A stretch of 50,418 nt of DNA from Planctomycetota bacterium (GTDB lineage Bacteria; Planctomycetota; Phycisphaerae; Sedimentisphaerales; Anaerobacaceae): the NCBI GenBank assembly GCA_014384025.1, contig JACNGQ010000178.1:1-50418 (forward strand), in the 5' to 3' direction. The notes beneath the pieces were generated by a model. That model worked only from the letters and a program-made list of their open reading frames with translations, searched no databases and was not told where the DNA came from. Made by a program: the position numbers and the translations under genes. Below, in pieces: positions 9,796-18,115 of this stretch. Each line of letters starts with the position of its first letter. Position 1 is the first letter of the stretch.

Positions 9796-10728
9796 ATGTC
9801 TGGTGAAAAGAAATATTTCTATGGGCCTGTGCCTTCACGAAGATTGGGATTAAGTTTCGGCATTGATATCGTACCATTCAAGGTCTGTACGCTTGATTGC
9901 ATATACTGCCAGCTCGGCAAATCCACCGATTTGACCATAGAACGAAGTAACTATGGTCCCATTGAGCCTATTTTAGTGGAATTAAAAGAGATTTTATCCA
10001 AAGGTTTAAAAACTGAGTTTATCACTATCGCCGGTTCCGGCGAGCCGACATTAAATTTACAACTGGGCAAACTTATAGAAGGCATAAAGAAAGTTACCGA
10101 TATTCCCGTGGCTATTTTAACAAACGGCACACTTTTTTATAAAGAGGATGTTCGCGTCGATTGCGCAAAGGCTGATGTGGTAATACCCTCACTTGATGCC
10201 GGTGATGCAGAAACTTTCCAGAAAGTAAATCGGCCACACCGTGATATTAATATTGAAAACCTGATTTCCGGATTAAGTGAGTTCAGAAATGAATTTTCCG
10301 GCCAGATATGGCTCGAAGTGTTTTTTGTCGAAAGCCTCAATACAAAATCAGACCAAATTGCCAAAATCAGAAATGCCATAGATCGCATCCGGCCGGACAA
10401 AGTCCAGCTTAATACAGCCGTGCGCCCGACAGCAGAGCCCAATCTCAAGCGTTTGGATATCGAAGCACTCCGTACTATAGCTGCCCAATTAGGCCCACAA
10501 TGTGAAATTATTGCTGACGTTTCCACACTCCATCATGTGAAATATTCTAAAAATAAGGCTGAAAACGTATTATCAATACTGAAACGCAGGCCTTGCTCAC
10601 TGAATGACATATCCTCAGGACTGGGTATCGACCGCAACGAAGCAATGAAATATATCAGAGACCTCCAGCAGCAGGGTCTTATTCACTCCAAGCACAAAGA
10701 CGGAATAATCTTCTTCAAGGTCAATTAA
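9796..10728 (+). CDS. radical SAM protein (COG0731-like) with C-terminal winged helix
   Basis: 310 residues. A [4Fe-4S] motif CTLDCIYC has cysteines at 31, 35 and 38, so the enzyme should cleave S-adenosylmethionine to a radical. GSGEPTLN about residue 78 is the GGE-type SAM-binding strand. The YGPVPSRRLGLSFGID opening is characteristic of a widespread group of short radical SAM proteins related to COG0731. The last 60 residues (KRRPCSLNDISSGLGIDRNE) look like a winged-helix domain, which could bind nucleic acid or a partner. The substrate is unknown. The ATG is 3 bases after the kdsA stop, and no separate ribosome site is evident, so coupling is likely. Confidence 0.85.
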   Translation: MSGEKKYFYGPVPSRRLGLSFGIDIVPFKVCTLDCIYCQLGKSTDLTIERSNYGPIEPILVELKEILSKGLKTEFITIAGSGEPTLNLQLGKLIEGIKKVTDIPVAILTNGTLFYKEDVRVDCAKADVVIPSLDAGDAETFQKVNRPHRDINIENLISGLSEFRNEFSGQIWLEVFFVESLNTKSDQIAKIRNAIDRIRPDKVQLNTAVRPTAEPNLKRLDIEALRTIAAQLGPQCEIIADVSTLHHVKYSKNKAENVLSILKRRPCSLNDISSGLGIDRNEAMKYIRDLQQQGLIHSKHKDGIIFFKVN

Positions 10729-10814
10729 GAGCAATTCCCTCCTCGCCAAGTTACTCTGATAAAATAAATTTATCTAAATTTATCCTCAATCTACCAACAT
10801 TCCCATTCATTTTG

Positions 10815-10842
10815 TAAAGCCGGTAGTCTTATTGGCCGATAA
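10815..10842 (+). promoter_or_regulatory. sigma-28 (FliA)-like promoter, box 1
   Basis: GCCGATAA at 10835-10842 is identical to the -10 element recognised by flagellar sigma-28 factors. TAAA at 10815-10818 sits 16 bases upstream, one more than the usual 15. It lies about 170 bases ahead of the small gene at 11013. Function is inferred from the match only. Confidence 0.35.
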
Positions 10843-10927
10843 AAGCGTTGTAATGTTTCCCAGAGTATCGATTTTATCACCTTTATTAAAGAAAATTGAA
10901 TTTTTGGCTTTAGTTAGTTCATTTTAG

Positions 10928-10935
10928 GCCGATAA
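10928..10935 (+). promoter_or_regulatory. second GCCGATAA box
   Basis: A second exact GCCGATAA lies 93 bases after the first in the same intergenic region. Both copies are preceded by G and followed by a near-identical AAGCGT segment, so the similarity extends beyond the promoter core. No convincing TAAA -35 is present at the right distance here, so it may be a regulator site or a decayed duplicate instead of a promoter. Confidence 0.3.
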
Positions 10936-11012
10936 CAAGCGTAAGTGTTTATAGCAAATAATTAACGGACTGTATTAGGTAACTGATTTCGCTCGAACTT
11001 AAAACTGTTCTT

Positions 11013-11252
11013 ATGAAAAAAATGAAGCGACAACTCGTTTTGAATAAGGGAGTAGAGAAGTTTATATTCCGCTACGATAACGGTTGCGAAGATGAACTTC
11101 TGGATGCTTTGATTGTGCAGGCAAAGGATAAGCGTACAGACTTCGATTGGTTTGATGCCGCGGTGCTGAGTTTCAAACTAACACAGTCGCTTATTGGCCA
11201 GGCGGATGAACTCTTAGACGAAAATACAGATGCCCAGATTCATGCGAAATAA
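11013..11252 (+). CDS. small protein of unknown function
   Basis: 79 residues. A basic start (MKKMKRQL) is followed by a mixed, rather acidic body with no signal peptide or membrane segment, so it is probably a small cytoplasmic helical protein. No family is recognised. A second ATG three codons in is also possible. It sits alone between the radical SAM gene and the Xer recombinase, preceded by a 284-base gap with two sigma-28-like boxes, and is separated from the recombinase by 93 bases. Codon use looks normal for the window and the frame is open throughout, which supports a real gene. Confidence 0.6.
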   Translation: MKKMKRQLVLNKGVEKFIFRYDNGCEDELLDALIVQAKDKRTDFDWFDAAVLSFKLTQSLIGQADELLDENTDAQIHAK

Positions 11253-11345
11253 TCTCGGTAACATCTGTAAAATTATGAATCAAAACAATCGTGTGATTTT
11301 AGAATTTTAAGAAAACCCTTGACAAATTAAACAGGTAGGAAAATT

Positions 11346-12374
11346 ATGGAAGACCGCACAAGCATCCAACATTTCTTAGATTACTTGAAGTATGAAAGGC
11401 GTTTCTCTGAACACACAGCCAAGTGTTATGGCGCCGACCTGACACAATTCAGTGAGTTTCTGTTGAACGCTTCCGAGAGCAGCCATGTGGATACCGACTC
11501 GATTTCACAGTCCGGTCATCATGGAGATTCGGCTACAGCCGTTGCAATTGCAGTTAAACCGAAAATCGATGAGTTGCTCCTTTCTGCAGGAACAGATGTA
11601 GTAAGAGCATATCTTGCTTTTCTCAATGAGAAACAGTATTCCAAAGCAACAATAGCTCGAAAGCTGGCTACCCTGCGAAGCTTTTATAAGTTTCTTGTTA
11701 AAAGAAACCAGCTTACCTCCAATCCTGTTGTAGCTGTCAGGACTCCCAAGCAGGACAAGAAGCTGCCGCGTTTTCTTGATTATGAAGAAGTAAAGAAATT
11801 ACTTGATACTCCATCACTCGACAATTGGCTGGGCGCCAGAGACAGAGCAATCATGGAGACGCTTTACAGTACCGGTATAAGAGTCAGCGAGCTTGTGGCG
11901 TTAAATATGGATGACATAGACTTCATGGGCGAGGTCGTTCATGTCAGAGGCAAAGGCAAAAAGGAAAGAATCGCACCTATTGGCTCATCCGCCTTGCAGG
12001 TCATTCAGCATTATATGGAGTACAGGAATAAACGAGCACAAAACAATATTAATTTTGACTCCAAAGTTCTTTTCGTGAATAAGCATGGAAGACGACTCAG
12101 TACTCGTAGTGTTCGTCGCAAGATGGACAAATATCTTAAAATGGCCGGTCTGGATCCGGCTATCAGCCCGCATACTCTGCGTCATAGTTTCGCAACGCAT
12201 ATGTTAAACAACGGTGCTGATTTAAGGAGTGTCCAGGAACTGCTCGGTCATCAGTCCCTGTCAACAACCCAGATTTACACACATCTTACGACAACTAAGC
12301 TCAAAGACGTCTATGAAAACGCTCATCCACGAAGTGGCGACAATAGTGAGCATCAGGAAACGAACGACTATTGA
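11346..12374 (+). CDS. tyrosine recombinase, XerC/XerD type
   Basis: 342 residues. The catalytic set is complete: Arg179 (STGIRVSEL), Lys203 (GKGKKER), His276 and Arg279 (HTLRHSFATHML), His302 (LGHQSLSTTQ) and the nucleophile Tyr311. The N-terminal core-binding SAM-like domain begins FLDYLKYERRFSEHT. Such proteins resolve chromosome dimers at dif together with FtsK; no phage or integron context is seen, so a housekeeping role is likely. XerC and XerD cannot be told apart here. Unusually, a polar insertion of about 35 residues rich in Ser, His and Asp (about 43-78) interrupts the N-terminal domain. AGGA lies six bases before the ATG, and a hairpin terminator follows the stop. Confidence 0.92.
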   Translation: MEDRTSIQHFLDYLKYERRFSEHTAKCYGADLTQFSEFLLNASESSHVDTDSISQSGHHGDSATAVAIAVKPKIDELLLSAGTDVVRAYLAFLNEKQYSKATIARKLATLRSFYKFLVKRNQLTSNPVVAVRTPKQDKKLPRFLDYEEVKKLLDTPSLDNWLGARDRAIMETLYSTGIRVSELVALNMDDIDFMGEVVHVRGKGKKERIAPIGSSALQVIQHYMEYRNKRAQNNINFDSKVLFVNKHGRRLSTRSVRRKMDKYLKMAGLDPAISPHTLRHSFATHMLNNGADLRSVQELLGHQSLSTTQIYTHLTTTKLKDVYENAHPRSGDNSEHQETNDY

Positions 12375-12400
12375 GTTTTGTATTATTAACAGTGAACCAA

Positions 12401-12428
12401 AAGGCCGTTTTGAAAAGCGGCCTTTTTT
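12401..12428 (+). terminator. rho-independent terminator after the Xer gene
   Basis: A stem of ten pairs (AAGGCCG plus three weaker pairs, one of them G-U) closes a TGAA tetraloop and is followed by seven T residues. It begins 27 bases after the recombinase stop and ends that transcript. Confidence 0.85.
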
Positions 12429-12522
12429 TGTAGATACCGGTAATTTATTGTTCCTTATCGTGTTTTCGAAAATATTAATAGTTTGTAATTGAAATCCGCA
12501 TAGAAATATTATAGATATTGGC

Positions 12523-12550
12523 TTGTTTTTTTAACTTATGTCGATATAAT
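12523..12550 (+). promoter_or_regulatory. candidate sigma-70 promoter
   Basis: TTGTTT at 12523-12528 and a perfect TATAAT at 12545-12550 are 16 bases apart. Transcription would start near 12557, giving a leader of about 36 bases before the ATG at 12593. It lies just after a terminator, where a new promoter is needed. Confidence 0.45.
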
Positions 12551-12592
12551 ATCAGTTTTATGTGCGTGTTGTAAAATAGAACGGATTCGGCT

Positions 12593-13387
12593 ATGGCGCG
12601 GAAACGAGGCAAAAAGGCTCTTTATGAGGTAATGAGCAAGGCTCGCAATAAACCCGGTTTCGGCCGTACTTTGGAAAAAATGCGCCCGAAAAAGCCGGTC
12701 CCCAAAAAAGATGAACCGGTTACGAACAAGAAGTCTGCAGCAGATGTAGAAACATCCAAAACAGCAGCAAAATGGTGGAGAAAGCCAAGAGTTGTTCAGT
12801 TCAATGTAGGTAGAGTTGAATTCTCTATGCCGTATCAACTTGGCGTTGCGTTAGTACTGGGCTCTGTTTTATTGATTGTGGCAGCTTTTAGACTCGGTCA
12901 GTTGTATTATGTAACCGATAGTAATCAAAACGAGCCGGCTGAGAATGTTATGGAGACAATTATTCAGGAAAAACCGGTAGAGCAACTGAAAGTAGCTAAT
13001 GTCATAGAACAGGCTTCACCGGTTGAAGAAGAAGAAAGTGCTTCACTGGAAACTGAAGAACCAGAGCCAGCCGAGCCGGTAGCGCCTAAATCGACAGGTA
13101 ACAATGTAATCGTAATCCAGCAGTGGGGAGCAAAAGAAGATTTGCGGCCTGTGCAGGCACATTTCGACGAGTACGGCATCAAAACTGAAATTGTGCTGGA
13201 AAACGGCAATTACTTCTTGCAAACAAAAAACAAATATGATAATCCGAGAACACCCGGCACAGATGGATACAGAGCATTACAAAAAATTATCGAAGTAGGA
13301 GCCAAATATAAAGGTCAAGCTCCTCCAAATTATGTAACTTTTGCACCGAACTTTTTTAGAGACGCTTACGGTAAAAAAGCAAATTAA
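12593..13387 (+). CDS. bitopic membrane protein of unknown function
   Basis: 264 residues. The N-terminal 80 residues are very basic and probably cytoplasmic (KKALYEVMSKARNKPGFG). One transmembrane segment spans about 82-106, then an acidic Glu/Pro-rich linker runs to about 168, and a compact C-terminal domain of about 95 residues follows (VIVIQQWGAKEDLRPVQAHF). That last domain has the alternating strand-helix look of SPOR-like peptidoglycan-binding domains, but the match is too weak to claim. The layout, a cytoplasmic tail with a periplasmic domain on a linker, fits an envelope or division factor. It is followed 34 bases later by the PVC small basic protein. Confidence 0.7.
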   Translation: MARKRGKKALYEVMSKARNKPGFGRTLEKMRPKKPVPKKDEPVTNKKSAADVETSKTAAKWWRKPRVVQFNVGRVEFSMPYQLGVALVLGSVLLIVAAFRLGQLYYVTDSNQNEPAENVMETIIQEKPVEQLKVANVIEQASPVEEEESASLETEEPEPAEPVAPKSTGNNVIVIQQWGAKEDLRPVQAHFDEYGIKTEIVLENGNYFLQTKNKYDNPRTPGTDGYRALQKIIEVGAKYKGQAPPNYVTFAPNFFRDAYGKKAN

Positions 13388-13421
13388 ATTTAAGGTAAAA
13401 TAGTTTTAGGAGAAAATTTTA

Positions 13422-13664
13422 ATGTCTATAGATCGTTCTTTAAAAATCAAAGGAGCTTTGAGCAGACACCGAAACGTTCTGTCGCGTGCCGAACGTATTG
13501 AAAAGCTAAAAGATGAAGAGCGATGGTCTGAGGGCGATTCTTTACTGGGTCTGCCGAAGGTTGCTCATCGCAAGAGTCATGCCGGCCGAAAAGACAAAGA
13601 AGATATCGAAAAAGAGGCCACGACTGAAGCTGCCCCCGGAGTTGAAGCACCAAAAGCCGATTGA
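13422..13664 (+). CDS. small basic protein, TIGR04137-type (PVC superphylum)
   Basis: 80 residues. The segments LSRHRNVLSRAERIEKLK and WSEGDSLLGLPKVAHRKS match a short, highly conserved family known from Planctomycetota, Verrucomicrobiota and Chlamydiota. Its strong conservation and charge suggest a role in a core process, perhaps on ribosomes or RNA, but no function is established. The first 55 residues are the conserved part; the last 25 are a variable Glu/Ala/Pro-rich tail. AGGAG lies about ten bases before the ATG. It is the best single taxonomic marker in the window. Confidence 0.88.
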   Translation: MSIDRSLKIKGALSRHRNVLSRAERIEKLKDEERWSEGDSLLGLPKVAHRKSHAGRKDKEDIEKEATTEAAPGVEAPKAD

Positions 13665-13686
13665 AAAGAAAGTTAGCATTGCAATA

Positions 13687-13770
13687 CGTATCTCATGCGT
13701 AATATGTCATATATTGCATATTGTATATTATGCGTTGTATTTAATATCTTATCTTTCGTATTTCATATCT
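13687..13770. repeat. degenerate 7-bp-period tandem repeat
   Basis: Twelve consecutive heptamers fit a loose consensus YRTATNT without any gap, from CGTATCT at 13687 to CATATCT at 13764-13770. Position 7 is T in all twelve units and position 3 is T in eleven. It lies between the small basic protein and the next gene and is very AT-rich. Confidence 0.7.
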
Positions 13771-13943
13771 CATCATAGCAGGTCGGTAAGGCAGGAGGAT
13801 ACTAATTAACGGTTGATTATTGAGGACTTTCTTATCGTCATGGTTGAGCCGAAAGTTAGAAATCAGTTAATCTTCATCATATTGGCTGGAAGAAATGTCA
13901 GGTCTGCATTCAGTATCAGTGAAAATAAGAGAGGGGCATTTCA

Positions 13944-16052
13944 ATGAGAATAATTTCAAGTTTACTGCTAATCACTTATTTTTCTCAATTCGTATTTGCA
14001 GGGCATACAGAGTTCGAATGGAAAACAGCATCGCCTGAAAGTGAGGGCATGTCGCCCGAGAAGCTTGATGCAACAAAAGATACCCTTGCTCTAAAAGGCA
14101 CAAAGACATTCATGGTTATAAGAAATGACAAAATCGTATATGAATGGTATGCCTCCGGGTTGGGTCCGACGCAGCGTCATTACACAGCTTCACTTGCTAA
14201 ATCATTAGTAGGCGGGGTTTCTCTAATGTTTGCTCTAAATGACGGGCAGCTTAGCATAGATGAACCTGCATTTAAATATATTCCAGAATGGAATGGAAAT
14301 CCAAAGAAATCAAAAATTACTATTCGTCATTTAGCGACACATTCCTCGGGCATTGAAGATGCTGAGCAGGACGAGATTCCTCATTTTGAATTGCCGGGGT
14401 GGAAGGGTGAATTTTGGAAGAAAGACCCGGACCCCTTCACTGTCTCCCGAGACAAAGCCCCAATAATTTTTCCACCCGGGACAAAGTTTGCTTACAGTAA
14501 TCCTGGCATGGCAATGCTTTCCTATGCCGTCACCGCCAGTTTGCAGGGTACAAAGTATAGTGACTTGAGGACACTGCTGCGAGAACGTATTATGCGCCCC
14601 ATTGGTGTGAAGGATGATGAATGGTCTGTCGGATACGATCAAACATACAAAGTAAACGGTTTGAACCTGGTTGCCAACTGGGGCGGGGGTAGTTACACTG
14701 CCCGTGCAGTTGCGCGGGTGGGCCGGCTGATGCTGCGAAAAGGTAACTGGCAGGGTAAGCAGCTTATCGAATCAAAGTGTATCGAAGAGATAGTTAAGTA
14801 TGCGAGCACTCCTTTACCCGACAGGCCTGAGAATGAACCTAATCCCGGCTCCGGATTGGGGTGGTGGACAAATTTTGACGGTGTATGGGCTAAAGTGCCC
14901 CGTGATGCCTTTGGAGGGGCAGGGGCCGGCAACCAGGTACTTTTGGTAGTGCCCAGTCTCGACCTTATTATCGTGCGTAACGGCTCAAATCTTTTTAACC
15001 CTTCTCAAGGTGAAGGGTTCTGGGGCGGCCTGGAAAAATATCTGTTCAATCCGGTAATGGAGGCCATAATTGAACCGCCTTATCCCCGAAGCAGCTTGGT
15101 TGTAAAAGCCAGCTTTGAGCCTGCTTCTTCAATTGTGCGCAAAGCCGAAGGCAGCGATAACTGGCCGATTACCTGGGCGGACGATGATAATCAATACACA
15201 GCTTATGGTGACGGCTGGGGATTTGAGCCAAAAACAAAAAAGAAATTGAGTCTTGGTATCGCAAAGATTGCAGGCTCGCCACCTGATTTTCGGGGAGTTA
15301 ACATCCGCACTGATACCGGCGAACGGATAGGGCAGGGCGCTGAAGGCGCGAAAGCCAGTGGGATTATTTGTGTAGATGGCGTGCTTTATATGTTAGTTAG
15401 AAATACCGGCAATTCGCAGATAGCCTGGTCTGAAGATCATGGCAAAAGCTGGAAGTGGTGCGACTGGAAGTTTAGAACGAGTTTCGGTGCTCCAACATTT
15501 TTGAATTTTGGCAGGAATTACGTCGGTGCGAGAGACGATTTTGTTTACATCTATTCACACGATAGTAACAGTGCCTATGAGCCGGCGGACAGGATGGTAA
15601 TGGCACGAGTACCGAAAGACAGGATTCGCAAGCGGAACGCTTATGAATTCTTCAATGGCTTCAACGATTCGGGCAAACCGATGTGGACAAGGAACATTCG
15701 CGAAATGAAGGCTGTGTTTATTAATCCCGGTAAATGTTATCGCTCAAGCATCAGCTATAATGCCGGGCTTAAAAGGTATCTATGGTGTCAGATTCTTCCT
15801 TTCAGCAAGGATGAACGGGGGCCGCGGTTTCAAGGTGGCTTCGGCATATATGATGCTCCTGAGCCTTGGGGGCCATGGACGACTGTATATTATAACCAGC
15901 AATGGGATGTCGGGCCGGGGGAGACAAGTTCGTTTCCGGTTAAGTGGATGAGTAAGGATGGCAGGAGCTGCTATTTACTTTTTTCAGGGGACGATTGTTT
16001 CTCAGTGCGAAAGGTGTCGCTTTTGGGACAACGGACAGAAGGCCATAAGTAA
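13944..16052 (+). CDS. secreted serine hydrolase (beta-lactamase fold) fused to a DUF4185-like domain
   Basis: 702 residues. A signal peptide ends near residue 19 (SQFVFAG). Residues about 25-370 form a class C beta-lactamase/esterase-type domain with the nucleophile motif SLAK at 83-86 and YSN at 184-186, plus HSSGIED after the active-site helix. From about 390 to the end a second region rich in Trp, Gly and Tyr (NWPITWADDDNQYTAYGDGWG) resembles the DUF4185 propeller-like domains. The first half probably hydrolyses an ester or amide; the second may bind or cleave a glycan. The pairing is unusual. GAGAGGGG lies seven bases before the ATG. It appears monocistronic. Confidence 0.8.
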   Translation: MRIISSLLLITYFSQFVFAGHTEFEWKTASPESEGMSPEKLDATKDTLALKGTKTFMVIRNDKIVYEWYASGLGPTQRHYTASLAKSLVGGVSLMFALNDGQLSIDEPAFKYIPEWNGNPKKSKITIRHLATHSSGIEDAEQDEIPHFELPGWKGEFWKKDPDPFTVSRDKAPIIFPPGTKFAYSNPGMAMLSYAVTASLQGTKYSDLRTLLRERIMRPIGVKDDEWSVGYDQTYKVNGLNLVANWGGGSYTARAVARVGRLMLRKGNWQGKQLIESKCIEEIVKYASTPLPDRPENEPNPGSGLGWWTNFDGVWAKVPRDAFGGAGAGNQVLLVVPSLDLIIVRNGSNLFNPSQGEGFWGGLEKYLFNPVMEAIIEPPYPRSSLVVKASFEPASSIVRKAEGSDNWPITWADDDNQYTAYGDGWGFEPKTKKKLSLGIAKIAGSPPDFRGVNIRTDTGERIGQGAEGAKASGIICVDGVLYMLVRNTGNSQIAWSEDHGKSWKWCDWKFRTSFGAPTFLNFGRNYVGARDDFVYIYSHDSNSAYEPADRMVMARVPKDRIRKRNAYEFFNGFNDSGKPMWTRNIREMKAVFINPGKCYRSSISYNAGLKRYLWCQILPFSKDERGPRFQGGFGIYDAPEPWGPWTTVYYNQQWDVGPGETSSFPVKWMSKDGRSCYLLFSGDDCFSVRKVSLLGQRTEGHK

Positions 16053-16247
16053 GCTTCAAGATGGTGGATATACTCGGCACAGCCAGCGTTTTGGGTATGT
16101 AGATATTATAACCAAACCGAAAGTGGGATTATAATTTACACGCAGCTCAGGCATTTGGGCAGATAAATAAATCTTACAATGCTACTTAGTATTCCAACTT
16201 TAAATCTCAATATGAAATTATAAGTCATGTAATATAAGAGGCGACAA

Positions 16248-16748
16248 ATGAAATCCATTTCTCGGCAAATGTTTCAATTTGGATTTGTACTTGCGAGTGT
16301 GGTCATAGTGGTTTTGCTCGTTGGTAATTTCAAAAACAAAAATGAAATCGAGCGATTAGAAATAAATAACCGGGAACTTTTAGAAAAACTCGAGCAAAGC
16401 AATAACGAATCCATTGAGAGAAAAAGAGGACTGGATAAGACAGGCCTCAGCGTAAATAAACCGGCCAATACCATCGAACTTCATAGCTGGGAGAAAATAA
16501 AGGGGCTTAAAGACCCAGTTAAGGATATTATTTCCGATTTGAGGCAGCACAGGGAACTGATTCCATACGAGGGAAGTCTGGGCGGAACAATGAATTTTTA
16601 TTCCGAAGGCCAAATCTGGATATTAACGAAAAAGTGGGTACTCGCTTACTTTGAGGATGGTCACAATGGGGGGTATTTATTACTAGAGTATGAAGTGACA
16701 AAAGACGGTAAAATTAAATGGAATACCGTGACTTCATATATTGCCTGA
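16248..16748 (+). CDS. small membrane-anchored protein of unknown function
   Basis: 166 residues. An uncleaved N-terminal anchor (about 8-27) is followed by a short coiled coil (about 30-60, repeated Glu/Leu/Asn) and a globular C-terminal domain of about 90 residues (YEGSLGGTMNFYSEGQIW), presumably outside the cytoplasmic membrane. No family is recognised. It lies 195 bases after the serine hydrolase and 138 bases before the aminotransferase, with no evidence for an operon with either. GAGG lies about eight bases before the ATG. Confidence 0.65.
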   Translation: MKSISRQMFQFGFVLASVVIVVLLVGNFKNKNEIERLEINNRELLEKLEQSNNESIERKRGLDKTGLSVNKPANTIELHSWEKIKGLKDPVKDIISDLRQHRELIPYEGSLGGTMNFYSEGQIWILTKKWVLAYFEDGHNGGYLLLEYEVTKDGKIKWNTVTSYIA

Positions 16749-16886
16749 AAATATGCACCACACACTCTTTAAATTATCGCTTGGGATGACCTGCAACAAA
16801 TTATAGAAGGACCTGTTTTTTTCAGTGGAAAGCATAGAAGGATTTCTCGTTGACGATTTAAGAATGCGGAGTTAATATGTCGGCAA

Positions 16887-17996
16887 ATGAAAAATGTACT
16901 CGCAAACAGAACAAGTAAAATCGACGCAAGCGGGATTCGTAAGGTCTTTGCGCTGGCTGGGTCACTGAAAGATCCGGTGAATTTTTCGATAGGTCAGCCG
17001 GACTTCGATGTACCGGAACCGTTAAAAGAAGAAGCGATAAACGCAATCAGGGCAGGGCAAAATAAATATTCACAAACGGCAGGTGACGCTGTCCTGAAGA
17101 AACGAATAGCAGAACAGCTACAAAACGAATTCGGCTGGTCAAATCCGGCAGTTCTGATAAGCAGCGGTGTGAGCGGGGGGCTTCTGCTGGCGTTCCTGGC
17201 GCTTATTAATCCCGAAGATGAAGTGATTATACCCGACCCGTACTTCGTCATCTATAAGCACGTAATCAATATGTTGGGGGGAAGATGTGTCTTTGTAGAT
17301 AGTTATCCGAATTTTGAACTGCCCATCGAGAAAATCGCCGATGCAATAACTGACAAAACCAAGATGATTATTCTCAATTCACCGAGTAATCCGACCGGTG
17401 TCGTATATTCAAAAGAACAGATCAAGAGATTAGCTGAAGTTGCGGCCAAAAAAGATATACTCGTTATGACCGATGAGATATACGAGAAATTCTGCTACGA
17501 CGGCGAATGCCCAAGTATAGCTAATTACTACGAGAAAACGCTTTTACTTCGGGGTTTCAGCAAATCTTATGCGATGACCGGCTGGCGGCTGGGTTACGTG
17601 GCGGCCGGCGAGGCTCTTAAAAACGTAATCGAAGAAATGACCAAGATACAGCAATATACCTTTGTCTGTGCGCCTGGGCCTTTCCAGATAGCAGCTATTG
17701 CAGCTCTTGATTACAAAATAAGAGATTTGGTTGATTCATACAGAAACAAAAGGAACCTTCTCTATGATGGATTAAAGGACAAGTTCGAGCTTGTCAAGCC
17801 GGGCGGAGCGTTTTATGCGTTCGTTAAAGCTCCCGGCGGCTCAGGAAGCAAATTTGTAGAAAAGGCTATTGCCAGCAATGTGCTTATTATACCGGGAAAT
17901 GTGTTCAGCGAAAAAGATACACATTTCAGGATAAGTTATGCGACCAGTGACGCCAAAATTCAAGAGGGGATAGATATTCTTAGCCGCCTTGCATAG
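16887..17996 (+). CDS. class I/II pyridoxal-phosphate aminotransferase
   Basis: 369 residues. The fold type I signatures are complete: the N-terminal FSIGQPDFDVP, SPSNPTG before the middle, TDEIYEKF with the aspartate that contacts the cofactor nitrogen, the Schiff-base lysine in RGFSKSYAMTGWRLGY, and an arginine in HFRISYA that binds the substrate carboxylate. It belongs to the aspartate/aromatic aminotransferase superfamily and would move an amino group between an amino acid and a 2-oxo acid in the cytoplasm. The substrate cannot be assigned from the sequence. It stands alone between the small unknown and the phosphate transporters. Confidence 0.9.
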   Translation: MKNVLANRTSKIDASGIRKVFALAGSLKDPVNFSIGQPDFDVPEPLKEEAINAIRAGQNKYSQTAGDAVLKKRIAEQLQNEFGWSNPAVLISSGVSGGLLLAFLALINPEDEVIIPDPYFVIYKHVINMLGGRCVFVDSYPNFELPIEKIADAITDKTKMIILNSPSNPTGVVYSKEQIKRLAEVAAKKDILVMTDEIYEKFCYDGECPSIANYYEKTLLLRGFSKSYAMTGWRLGYVAAGEALKNVIEEMTKIQQYTFVCAPGPFQIAAIAALDYKIRDLVDSYRNKRNLLYDGLKDKFELVKPGGAFYAFVKAPGGSGSKFVEKAIASNVLIIPGNVFSEKDTHFRISYATSDAKIQEGIDILSRLA

Positions 17997-18115
17997 ACGA
18001 AACAGTACCTGTTTTCTGTCTTTTATTTTTTTGCTTGACCACTTGTGCAAAAAAAGACAAAATTACCTCGCAATCTATGTGCAATGCTATCTACAATACA
18101 GCCTGAAGGAATAGA

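Noticed and set aside
11319-11347. TTGACA at 11319 with AATTAT 17 bases later, as a promoter for the Xer gene
   Set aside because: The -10 would overlap the start codon at 11346, which also has a ribosome site, so it cannot drive that start.
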